In this document: piece after piece, positions 24,945 to 30,309 of the stretch
Layout of the letters: the number at the start of each line of letters is the position of its first letter
Position numbering within the stretch: position 1 is the stretch's first letter
Virus record (IMG/VR): IMGVR_UViG_3300043357_000044
Span: 1 to 30,309 of that record
DNA: 30,309 nucleotides
From: a virus
Reading direction: 5' to 3' (one strand)
Made by a program: the position numbers and the translations under genes
Notes under the pieces: model-generated
Told to the model about the DNA's origin: nothing
The model's input: only the letters and a program-made list of their open reading frames with translations
Database searches by the model: none

Positions 24945-25531
24945 GGTTCACTCTGGGGTTACGGCACTCTCTTCGGGCGCGGTTCACTCGTCCTCTACGG
25001 CACTCTCGATGATCGCGGTTCGCTCCATCTACACGGCACTCTCGCTTGACACGGCTCGCTCATGGGGATCGGCACTCTCCCGTAACGCGGCTCGCTCTCC
25101 TGATACGGCACTCTCATTCCAACCGGCTCGCTCCTTGATCATGGTACTCTCGCGTTCAACGGCTCGCTCGGATACTCCGGCACTCTCCACAGCGATGGCT
25201 CGCTCCTCGTCGACGGCACTCTCGTTCCTGCAGGCTCGCTCTTTCTGGTCGGCACTCTCCGCCTTGGCGGCTCGCTCATACTCATCGGCGCTCTCAGGCT
25301 TGACGGCTCGCTCACACCGTTCGGCACTCTCGTCATGGTCGGCTCGCTCTGGCGTCACGGCACTCTCGCTGAGCGCGGCTCGCTCAAGGACTTCGGCACT
25401 CTCCGCTGACTCGGCTCGCTCCGTTTGGTCGGCACACTCACAGATTGCGGCTCGCTCTCGGATACCTCGGCACTCTCAGCCAGCTCGGCTCGCTCCCCGT
25501 TGTCGGTACCCTCGGGAACTACGGCTCGCTC
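24945..25531 (-). repeat. TIGR-like array 4 (33 half-repeats), leading into tas
   Basis: Starts about 4 nt after the predicted transcription start and ends 16 nt before the tas GTG, so array and tas should share a transcript. It has 32 spacers; one is 11 nt (25458-25468), the rest 9. Promoter-side repeats are canonical, while the tas-side repeats decay (GGTTCACTC at 24945 and 24981, GGTTCGCTC at 25017), resembling trailer-end decay of CRISPR arrays. Spacer CGTTTGGTC (25422) recurs in array 5. Confidence 0.93.
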
Positions 25532-25541
25532 AGAACGGGGG

Positions 25542-25570
25542 ATACTAGAATGGCAAGCGCAAAAAGTCAA
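25542..25570 (-). promoter_or_regulatory. Sigma70-type promoter for array 4 and tas
   Basis: In minus sense TTGACT (25565-25570), a 17-nt spacer and TAGTAT (25542-25547): 5/6 and 4/6 matches to the -35 and -10 consensus. The predicted start near 25535 puts the first half-repeat (25531) almost at the 5' end of the RNA. This is the only array with a promoter I can see; it also fixes the transcribed strand. The region 25571-25638 between it and the upstream gene holds nothing else I can identify. Confidence 0.7.
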
Positions 25571-25638
25571 GATGGCTTATCTTGCTTCATCTGTCTTGCT
25601 GGCAGAAAGATGCAATGACGCAAGGAAGGGAAGGTAGG

Positions 25639-25851
25639 CTAGTGGCGGCGCGACCTGCCGGCGTGCCAGCTGGCATGGGGCAGCGGCAGGGCGGCCAGGA
25701 CATGGTGGCGCTCCCAGCCGGCCAGCTGCTCGGGGTTGAGGGTGATCACGCTCTCGCGGTTGCCATTGTTCCAGCGGATGTAGACCTGCCACTGGATCTG
25801 GCGCTCCGAGTTCTCGGCACTCTCGTCGGGAACGGCTCGCTCGGCTATCAC
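25639..25851 (-). CDS. Small protein whose 5' end overlaps array 5
   Basis: The convincing part is the last 55 residues (RQIQWQVYIRWNNGNRES, VITLNPEQLAGWERHHVLA), a small beta-type protein with a basic tail. No ATG, GTG or TTG lies between the array and this part, so the start must be inside the array: a GTG at 25849-25851 preceded by GGAGAG of a half-repeat (70 aa), or an ATG at 25882-25884. Translation would then begin with residues encoded by repeat DNA (ERA and ESA triplets). Function unknown. Confidence 0.5.
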   Translation of the reverse strand: MIAERAVPDESAENSERQIQWQVYIRWNNGNRESVITLNPEQLAGWERHHVLAALPLPHASWHAGRSRRH

Positions 25852-26415
25852 GGCACTCTCCAAGCTCGCGGCTCGCTCCTGCATATCGGCACACTCTCGT
25901 TTTTCGGCTCGCTCAACGGGTTCGGCACTCTCCGCTACATCGGCTCGCTCCCGCTCGTCGGCACTCTCGTCACACGCGGCTCGCTCAGATCTATCGGCAC
26001 TCTCCCGATCGACGGCTACGCTCAGGACATTCGGCACTCTCGAACATCACGGCTCGCTCGGCATATGCGGCACTCTCGTCACACGCGGCTCGCTCCGTTT
26101 GGTCGGCACTCTCGCGTCTTGCGGCTCGCTCAACGGGTTCGGCACTCTCTACTGTCTCGGCTCGCTCGCGTGATACGGCACTCTCTCATTTAGCGGCTCG
26201 CTCACGCCTTTCGGTACACTCTACCGTCTCGGCTCGCTCCTGTTGTTTGGCACTCTCTGGGGGAACGGCTCGCTCCACCCTTCGGCACTCTCTGCATCAG
26301 CGGCTCGCTCCACCCTATCGGCACCCTCCAGTTCTACGGCTCGCTCTGGGCCGTCGGCACTCTCGCCTTACTCGGCTCGCTCCGTGGTTGCGGCACACTC
26401 CTACCGTTCGGCTCA
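25816..26415 (-). repeat. TIGR-like array 5 (34 half-repeats)
   Basis: Lies between a two-helix membrane protein and the small gene above. There are 33 spacers. One half-repeat has an extra base (GGCTACGCTC, 26014-26023) and one spacer is 8 nt (26276-26283), so the total length stays in register. Spacers GTCACACGC (25969, 26078) and AACGGGTTC (25915, 26132) each occur twice, in the same A/B position. The upstream stop codon (TGA, 26413-26415) is inside the first half-repeat. Confidence 0.93.
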
Positions 26416-26637
26416 CCTCAAGGACACGTCCACCGGCTCAGCTGTGGTCTTCAACAGCCACGCGTTCTTGGCCAGACCAAACCCGATCACCGCGAGACAC
26501 GCCAGCACAACGATCGCCTTGAGGATCGGCGCCAGCAAGATCGGCTGGCTGGTGGCCTCGATGAGCAGGTCGATCAGCCAGCCCAGCAGCCACGCGATCA
26601 CGCCGTAAACGACCGCGCGCTCTTGCATCAACATCAT
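26413..26637 (-). CDS. Small two-helix membrane protein
   Basis: 74 aa. Two hydrophobic segments: VVYGVIAWLLGWLIDLLIEA (about 9-28) and ILLAPILKAIVVLACLAV (about 33-52), with a short loop and a C-terminal polar tail (KTTAEPVDVSLR). Size and topology would fit a class II holin or another inner-membrane phage peptide, but no endolysin is nearby in the window. The ATG overlaps the upstream stop as ATGA. Function is not determined. Confidence 0.7.
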   Translation of the reverse strand: MMLMQERAVVYGVIAWLLGWLIDLLIEATSQPILLAPILKAIVVLACLAVIGFGLAKNAWLLKTTAEPVDVSLR

Positions 26638-26867
26638 CGTCGTCCCACCGGATGCGCCATCCCGCTGCCGTTATGAAACGCTGTGCCGCCGCAGTTGTGC
26701 GCAGCCAGCTTGCCGCCTCCTGCCAGCCTGACGATCGACAGCAGTCGCTTGGCGCTAGGTGGGCGCGCTGCCCGCTGGCGGCCCGCCGCCACCGCCGAGG
26801 AGGCCGGCGAGCCCGCCAAGCCCCCCGCCATCGCCTTGGGGACTAGCCCCTGACTGATCACCGCCAT
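26634..26867 (-). CDS. Small protein overlapping the preceding gene in another frame
   Basis: 77 aa, with AGGAG 7 nt before the ATG and a stop joined by ATGA to the membrane-protein gene, both of which favour real translation. The C-terminal half (KRLLSIVRLAGGGKLAAHN, then HNGSGMAHPVGRR) is basic. Its first 113 nt lie inside the 77-aa Gly-rich gene in a different frame. No family recognised. Confidence 0.5.
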   Translation of the reverse strand: MAVISQGLVPKAMAGGLAGSPASSAVAAGRQRAARPPSAKRLLSIVRLAGGGKLAAHNCGGTAFHNGSGMAHPVGRR

Positions 26868-26988
26868 TGCTCGGCTCCTGTGGCATCGGTGGCAGCTGCT
26901 GCCGCTTCTTGCGCTTGTGTCGCGGCGGGTGCGCCTCCGGCCCTTCGGTGAAAGCGCCCGGCGCTTCGGGGAATGCTTGGTCGCTCAA
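26755..26988 (-). CDS. Gly/Pro-rich small protein
   Basis: 77 aa with a TTG start directly after the upstream TGA and GGGAGG 5 nt before it. It has a basic patch (RHKRKKRQQ) near residue 25 and a Gly-rich C-terminus (GGGLGGLAGLLGGGGG). Low complexity prevents family assignment. It overlaps the next gene by 113 nt. Confidence 0.6.
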   Translation of the reverse strand: MSDQAFPEAPGAFTEGPEAHPPRHKRKKRQQLPPMPQEPSNGGDQSGASPQGDGGGLGGLAGLLGGGGGPPAGSAPT

Positions 26989-27489
26989 TCACGCCTCCCT
27001 ATGCGGCTCGTCCCAGCTATGCGGCTGCACCTCAGGAGGCCTCTCCTCCGGTGCTGGCAGCGAGTGATCCGGCTCCCCAGGCTCCGGCTCAGGCTCAGGC
27101 TCGACCTCCGGCTCTTCAGGCCCCACCTCCGGCTCGACTGGCGGTTCCACGACAGGTGGCGCCTCAGGCTCGCTGCCCGTCATCACCACACGCGGCACCT
27201 CCGCTGCCTCGGCCTGGGTCAACCCGAAGTCGGCGACCAGACACGCCAGGATCTGCGGCTCGAGCGACATCACGTCGACCGCCAGGATGTGCCGCGTCTT
27301 GACCCGCTCAGCGAGGTTCGGAGCGTCAGGATCGCCGGCCATCGACAGGGTGGCAGCCGCGTAGTCGCCATGGATAGCGTAAGTCTGCACCAGAGGCAGA
27401 ACGACTTCCTCGATGAATTCCTCGCCCTCTAGGGCGGTAGGCTCTTCGCGGACGGCGGGCTCTTCGTGGACGGCGTAGTGGTCGGACAT
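26989..27489 (-). CDS. Acidic protein with Pro/Glu repeat tail
   Basis: 166 aa. Residues 1-100 contain a folded-looking part (EFIEEVVLPLVQTYAIHGDY, RVKTRHILAVDVMSLEPQIL, ADFGLTQAEAAEV). Residues 105-145 are P/E repeats (EPPVEPEVGPEEPEVEPEP), a stiff acidic linker. GGGGGAAGAG precedes the ATG. It overlaps the end of the Zn-ribbon-like gene by 61 nt. Function unknown. Confidence 0.75.
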   Translation of the reverse strand: MSDHYAVHEEPAVREEPTALEGEEFIEEVVLPLVQTYAIHGDYAAATLSMAGDPDAPNLAERVKTRHILAVDVMSLEPQILACLVADFGLTQAEAAEVPRVVMTGSEPEAPPVVEPPVEPEVGPEEPEVEPEPEPEPGEPDHSLPAPEERPPEVQPHSWDEPHREA

Positions 27490-27659
27490 TGCTCTTCCCC
27501 CTCATCCTCGGGTGGCGGCCAGTCGATCTCGCCCTCGCCTTTGCATAGCCAGCAGTTCTCGCGGACGATGCGCCTTACTGACCCCGGCGGGGCTGGGACG
27601 ATAACATATTGCCGGCCGTTGCAGTTCGGGCAAATGCAGCGGAACAGACCGACGGTCAC
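27429..27659 (-). CDS. Small Zn-ribbon-like protein
   Basis: 76 aa. Two CxxC pairs (CICPNCNG at 8-15 and CWLCKGEG at 36-43) form a probable zinc ribbon resembling the DnaJ Cys-rich type. The C-terminus is acidic then Pro/Ser/Thr-rich. The GTG start overlaps the upstream stop as GTGA. It may bind nucleic acid or protein; function not known. Confidence 0.7.
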   Translation of the reverse strand: MTVGLFRCICPNCNGRQYVIVPAPPGSVRRIVRENCWLCKGEGEIDWPPPEDEGEEQCPTTTPSTKSPPSAKSLPP

Positions 27660-27985
27660 CGCCGGGACCGCTCACCCTGGCGGTTGGCGACATACGCCTC
27701 GGACGGATGCTCCTCACTGGCGAGGTAGTTTGGTGCGTAGTCGACACGGAACGCTGGGTGATCGGCCGAGCTGGTGTGTTGTTTCGGCTCCGTGTTCTTG
27801 ATCTTGATCAGTGCTTGCCATGCTTGGTAGGGCAGCTGGTCGGGCCAGCCGGCCTGCTGCGCTTCCCAGAGATCGTGCGATGGCGCTTCGATGTGAGGAT
27901 AGCCCACGGCATAGCGCGGAACAGCGGAGACCATGGCGCTGGCGTCAGCTACCAGCGGCTGACCCACAGTCTCCACCCGCTCCAT
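27656..27985 (-). CDS. 109-aa protein of unknown function
   Basis: 109 aa from the ATG at 27983-27985, 6 nt after the last half-repeat of array 6. The same frame runs on upstream through arrays 6 and 7, but that part is repeat DNA and I do not count it. The protein has PRYAVGYPHIEAPSHDLWEAQ, a QLPYQAWQALIKIKNTE helix and a Tyr/Glu-rich C-terminus. No family recognised. It overlaps the Zn-ribbon gene by 4 nt. Confidence 0.65.
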   Translation of the reverse strand: MERVETVGQPLVADASAMVSAVPRYAVGYPHIEAPSHDLWEAQQAGWPDQLPYQAWQALIKIKNTEPKQHTSSADHPAFRVDYAPNYLASEEHPSEAYVANRQGERSRR

Positions 27986-27991
27986 CGAAAC

Positions 27992-28086
27992 GGCGCTCTC
28001 TGGGGGTACGGCTCGCTCAGCTTGTTCGGCACTCTCGCACTTTTCGGCTCGCTCACTTCTATCGGCACTCTCGGCTCTGACGGCTA
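27992..28086 (-). repeat. TIGR-like array 6 (6 half-repeats)
   Basis: The shortest array: five spacers at perfect 18-nt steps from 27992 to 28082. Spacer AGCTTGTTC (28019) is identical to one in array 2. The stop codon (TAG 28084-28086) of the upstream gene is in the first half-repeat. Confidence 0.88.
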
Positions 28087-28248
28087 TTTGTTCATTTTGA
28101 CGAAGGTTCGTAGGACTAGCTGCTTGAACTCCCATCGGTGTTTCTCGGTGTCCTCGAATTGACACAGGCGCAGCCAGTCCCGGTACACGGGGTTTAGTTT
28201 CTCGAGCGTTGACGGGGATTTCGGTCCGTCCGGCTCGCTCCTGCACAT
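28084..28248 (-). CDS. Small basic protein between arrays 6 and 7
   Basis: The last 35 residues (NPVYRDWLRLCQFEDTEKHR, WEFKQLVLRTFVKMNK) look like a natural helical protein. Possible starts are an ATG at 28246-28248 inside the last spacer of array 7, with GAGAG of a half-repeat as Shine-Dalgarno 5 nt before it (54 aa), or a later GTG (VYRDW). Its stop codon lies in array 6, as with five other genes next to arrays. Function unknown. Confidence 0.5.
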   Translation of the reverse strand: MCRSEPDGPKSPSTLEKLNPVYRDWLRLCQFEDTEKHRWEFKQLVLRTFVKMNK

Positions 28249-28993
28249 CGGCGCTCTCGTCTTTAGCGGCTCGCTCCGGCCTATCGGCACTCTCTGGCGG
28301 GTCGGCTCGCTCGCTTAACTCGGCACTCTCGCGCTTCCCAGCTCGCTCCTCAGTCACGGCACTCTCGGTGGTAACGGCTCGCTCTTCAGTATCAGCACCC
28401 TCGTTCGTCGCGGCTCGCTCGGCCTCCTCGGCACTCTCCTTGTCCATGGCTCGCTCTTTTCTGTCGACACTCTCGGTTGTTGCGGCTCGCTCGGCTCGCT
28501 CGGCACTCTCATGGTGATCGGCTCGCTCTGGTACCATAGCACTCTCAACTCGCTCGGCTCGCTCCAAGGGCGCGGCACTCTCACCAATGCCGGCTCGCTC
28601 CCGTTCAACGGCACTCTCTGTCGGCGCGGCTCGCTCTCACTTTTCGGTACACTCCAGTGATCCGGCTCGCTCTGGTACCACGGCACTCTCGCTGGTCGTG
28701 GCTCGCTCATTCGGTTCGGCACTCTCGCTTGCTGCGGCTCGCTCACCTAACTCGGCACTCTTAGTCGACGCGGCTCGCTCACTGTGCCCGGCACTCTCAT
28801 GTAGTACGGCTCGCTCAGCGTCATCGGCACTCTCACGGATTTCGGCCCGCTCATTTCACCCGGCACACTCGGTTGGTGCGGCTCGCTCTGCTTGATCGGC
28901 ACTCTCACACGGCTCGGCTCGCTCCATGTGCTCGGCACTCTCGCTAGCGACGGCTCGCTCAGACCTCTCGGCACTCTCGCTCGAAGCGGCTCA
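28232..28993 (-). repeat. TIGR-like array 7 (43 half-repeats)
   Basis: The longest and most regular array: 42 steps of exactly 18 nt from 28232 to 28988, no indels. One spacer equals the repeat itself (GGCTCGCTC at 28493 region) and two are near-identical (TGGTACCAT, TGGTACCAC). A few half-repeats carry single changes (AGCACCCTC, GACACTCTC, GGCACTCTT, GGCCCGCTC). The upstream stop codon (TGA 28991-28993) is in the first half-repeat. Confidence 0.94.
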
Positions 28994-29158
28994 CCAGATC
29001 CTGCCACCACCGAACAATAACACCAACACAAGGATCAACAGGATCAGCCCGATGCTACCGAAACCGCCACCGCCATAATAGCCGCCGCGATAGCCGTAGT
29101 AGCCACCACCGAGGCCGAACAGCACAACGATGATCACGACTAGCAACAACATGTTCAT
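28991..29158 (-). CDS. 55-aa membrane peptide, DUF3309-like
   Basis: Two hydrophobic helices (MLLLVVIIVVLFGL and IGLILLILVLVLLFG) flank a Gly/Tyr loop (GGGYYGYRGGYYGGGG). The pattern of short helix, aromatic/Gly loop and 'GlILLIlvlvlL.GrI' end resembles the DUF3309 family. It is too short to appear in usual ORF calls. The ATG overlaps the upstream stop as ATGA. Membrane location is clear; role unknown. Confidence 0.75.
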   Translation of the reverse strand: MNMLLLVVIIVVLFGLGGGYYGYRGGYYGGGGFGSIGLILLILVLVLLFGGGRIW

Positions 29159-29337
29159 AGCTCAGTGTCCAACGCTTGAAGCCAGAGTGCGTGTGCCTCC
29201 GCAATCGCCTGTCGCCGCAGATCGGCTACCAGCTCGGCTGGTGCATGCAGCCCGTCGATCGACAGCAGCTGTCCCAGCATCTCCGCATAGATCGGCGCCG
29301 CGACAAGACTGATGTGCTCGGCAAGCTCACGGTTCAT
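29155..29337 (-). CDS. 60-aa helical protein
   Basis: 60 aa, fully helical, soluble and acidic: LAEHISLVAAPIYAEMLGQL, then ELVADLRRQAIAEAHALWLQ. It starts 3 nt after the stop of the membrane peptide upstream and overlaps the next by ATGA. No family recognised. Confidence 0.7.
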   Translation of the reverse strand: MNRELAEHISLVAAPIYAEMLGQLLSIDGLHAPAELVADLRRQAIAEAHALWLQALDTEL

Positions 29338-29340
29338 AGC

Positions 29341-29514
29341 TCAACCCTGGATGATGAAACCGAACACGCGCCAGCCGAGCAAGAAGAACAACAGGAAGCC
29401 GATCAGCCAGCCGCCTCTGTTCCAGTATGGCGCACCTTGCGGCGTGAAGTTGCCGAACGCCCAGAACAAGAGCCACAACAACATGATCAACCAGAAGATG
29501 AACCCGAGCGTCAT
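29341..29514 (-). CDS. 57-aa two-helix membrane peptide
   Basis: 57 aa from the ATG at 29512-29514, chosen because AGAGGA lies 9 nt upstream; an ATG six codons earlier has no ribosome site. Segments LGFIFWLIMLLWLLFWAFG and GGWLIGFLLFFLLGWRVFGF are transmembrane, joined by FTPQGAPYWN. Role unknown. Confidence 0.7.
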   Translation of the reverse strand: MTLGFIFWLIMLLWLLFWAFGNFTPQGAPYWNRGGWLIGFLLFFLLGWRVFGFIIQG

Positions 29515-29635
29515 GACTGGGTGTCCTCTCATTGTTGGCCTACAGCAACCACCAGAGCAACGCTCCCCAGACCGGCAGCGACAGCGCGACGCTCACCCCA
29601 ATGCCTGTCGCCGTACCTAGCTGGTCATCATCCCC
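29515..29635 (-). other. Gap with possible 18-aa hydrophobic micro-ORF
   Basis: A GTG at 29594-29596 opens an 18-codon frame (SVALSLPVWGALLWWLL) ending at 29540. The hydrophobic stretch is suggestive but there is no clear ribosome site, so I leave it as a possibility. Confidence 0.3.
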
Positions 29636-29821
29636 TCATCTGGTCCCGGCTCGTTTGATCCAACGATCGCACCATCCCGCTGCTTTGATTTCACCTGCAA
29701 CGAGATGGCACGCGTTCGGCGGTCGCCAGTGCACGCACCGGTCACAGGCCTCGGACGCTGAGTGCGCCTTCGGAACGTAACTGGTCTCTCGTTTCGTCAG
29801 CTTCTTAGGCGGCTGCGCCAC
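29636..29821 (-). CDS. Four-cysteine small protein
   Basis: 61 aa. Cysteines 26, 29, 38 and 51 sit in ACDRCVHW, NACHLVAGEI and AAGWCDRW; the CxxC...C...GWCxxw arrangement is that of small HiPIP-like phage proteins, related in pattern to the four-cysteine gene next to terminase. It probably binds a metal or Fe-S cluster. GTG start directly after the preceding stop (TAG), so translation is coupled. Confidence 0.7.
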   Translation of the reverse strand: MAQPPKKLTKRETSYVPKAHSASEACDRCVHWRPPNACHLVAGEIKAAGWCDRWIKRAGTR

Positions 29822-30070
29822 CTAGCCCGGAATGTGATGCGGTCCATGGTCCGAGTGCGCCGTCGCCGGCATCTTGCCGCCACCACGCGAGACGTGCGGT
29901 GGACCAGCGCGCGAGCTGTCATCCAGCGGTGCGTGCGAGATGTTCTTGTCGGGATGCTCGCTGCCACCGTTCACCGAGGCGAGGCTGTCGCAACCGCAGT
30001 CGGATGCCTTCATCGTACCATCTCCTAGTGCCATGTTCTTATGCTGCCGGATGCTCGTGTCGTACGCCAT
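29822..30070 (-). CDS. Small His/Asp-rich protein of unknown function
   Basis: 82 aa, polar, with KASDCGCDSLASVNGGSEHP and a His/Gly/Pro-rich C-terminus (ATAHSDHGPHHIPG). AAAGG lies 8 nt before the ATG. It starts 1 nt after the stop of the upstream gene. No family recognised. Confidence 0.65.
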   Translation of the reverse strand: MAYDTSIRQHKNMALGDGTMKASDCGCDSLASVNGGSEHPDKNISHAPLDDSSRAGPPHVSRGGGKMPATAHSDHGPHHIPG

Positions 30071-30071
30071 G

Positions 30072-30218
30072 TCATTTTGCCTTTCGCTTCTTGCCTTTGG
30101 CGCGCCGCTGCGTCTCGAGCGCGATCGCGATCGCTTGCTTGCGTGGCTTCCCTGCGTCCGTTTCGGCTTCGATATTCTTGCCGACGGCTTCCTTAGACTT
30201 GGATTTGATTAGCGGCAC
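30072..30218 (-). CDS. Short basic protein, DUF6496-like
   Basis: 48 aa from a GTG at 30216-30218, preceded by GGGGAGGA at 5 nt. The sequence PLIKSKSKEAVGKNIEAE followed by AGKPRKQAIAIALETQRRAKGKK matches a widespread phage family that starts MPLIKS...AVGxNI and ends in a Lys/Arg tail. An upstream in-frame ATG (30261-30263) with AAGGGA would give 63 aa but does not fit the family's start. Probably a small DNA-binding or structural protein. Confidence 0.7.
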   Translation of the reverse strand: MPLIKSKSKEAVGKNIEAETDAGKPRKQAIAIALETQRRAKGKKRKAK

Positions 30219-30263
30219 AGCGTCCTCCCCTGTCAACCATCTCATGTCGATCCAGACCGGCAT

Positions 30264-30309
30264 GGCGGTTCCCTTAGAGCAGCTCCGGTTTGTGCAGTAC
30301 CTCACGCAT
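30264..30309 (-). other. Right-edge remnant
   Basis: A frame open at the edge ends with TAA at 30274-30276 (MREVLHKPELL). It may be the C-terminus of an upstream gene; too little is in the window to judge. Confidence 0.2.

Noticed and set aside
24945-25531. Simple minisatellite
   Set aside because: Half-repeats are conserved while the 9-nt spacers are nearly all unique, the reverse of tandem duplication, where whole units would be copied.
24880-25548. Plus-strand frames through the arrays (ALSxxTARS, GTLxxxGSL patterns)
   Set aside because: Same periodicity effect on the opposite strand; no ribosome sites, and all genes and the visible promoter are on the minus strand.
27656-28567. 303-aa frame with ERAxxxESAxxx repeats read as a repeat protein
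   Set aside because: The 18-nt period keeps frames open by chance of repeat composition; variable spacers differ without amino-acid constraint, other arrays carry 1-nt indels, and the array boundaries follow stop codons, not domains. Only the last 109 codons look coding.
28232-28993. CRISPR array
   Set aside because: Spacers are 9 nt, far too short, and two different 9-nt repeats alternate; no cas genes are present.

Overview
This is a stretch of a GC-rich tailed double-stranded DNA phage (Caudoviricetes) genome or prophage. Every supportable gene is on the minus strand, so transcription runs from the right edge to the left. The host is probably a GC-rich proteobacterium; that is a guess from base composition. 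Junctions between genes are mostly 0-10 nt or ATGA/GTGA/TAATG overlaps, as in a single late operon.

Layout in transcription order. (1) 30.3-25.6 kb: very small accessory genes (membrane peptides, a four-cysteine protein, P/E-rich and Zn-ribbon-like proteins) interrupted by long repeat arrays. (2) 24.9-23.7 kb: a 404-aa protein with a coiled-coil plus Nop/IS110-C-terminal-like helical domain, directly after one array and before another. (3) 23.4-19.3 kb: two large 'polyvalent-type' proteins (GNAT-like plus ADP-ribosyltransferase-like; DUF7178-like) and a small protein. (4) 18.8-9.7 kb: the head module: large terminase, HiPIP-like four-cysteine protein, portal, an overlapping 113-aa protein, an HNH endonuclease, a GroES-like co-chaperonin, scaffold, a 179-aa protein, a decoration-type protein and the major capsid protein. 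(5) 9.7 kb to the left edge: a 2-oxoglutarate/Fe(II) oxygenase followed by structural and tail-fibre/spike proteins, the last one cut by the window edge.

The most remarkable content is a family of seven arrays plus one solitary unit. They occupy most of the longer gaps between genes at 16.75-29.0 kb. Two related 9-mers alternate strictly (minus sense GAGAGTGCC and GAGCGAGCC), separated by 9-nt variable spacers, so the unit is 36 nt with two spacers. I count about 171 half-repeats and about 164 spacers. This is the published architecture of TIGR arrays (tandem interspaced guide RNAs, about 36-nt tigRNAs with two 9-nt spacers). The 404-aa Nop-like protein fits the matching Tas protein, in a form without a visible nuclease domain. 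I therefore read the region as a multi-array TIGR-Tas system embedded in a phage late operon.

Details that support or extend that reading: a good sigma70-type promoter lies just before the array that leads into tas. In six of seven arrays the stop codon of the upstream gene sits inside the first half-repeat. Repeats decay at the distal end. Duplicated spacers always keep their A or B position. Two arrays end in a compact stem element (17061-17113 and 18811-18867) whose outer and one inner stem differ in sequence but keep pairing, while a GGTAG/CTACC core is conserved. That element sits directly before a start codon and I do not recognise it from any described family.
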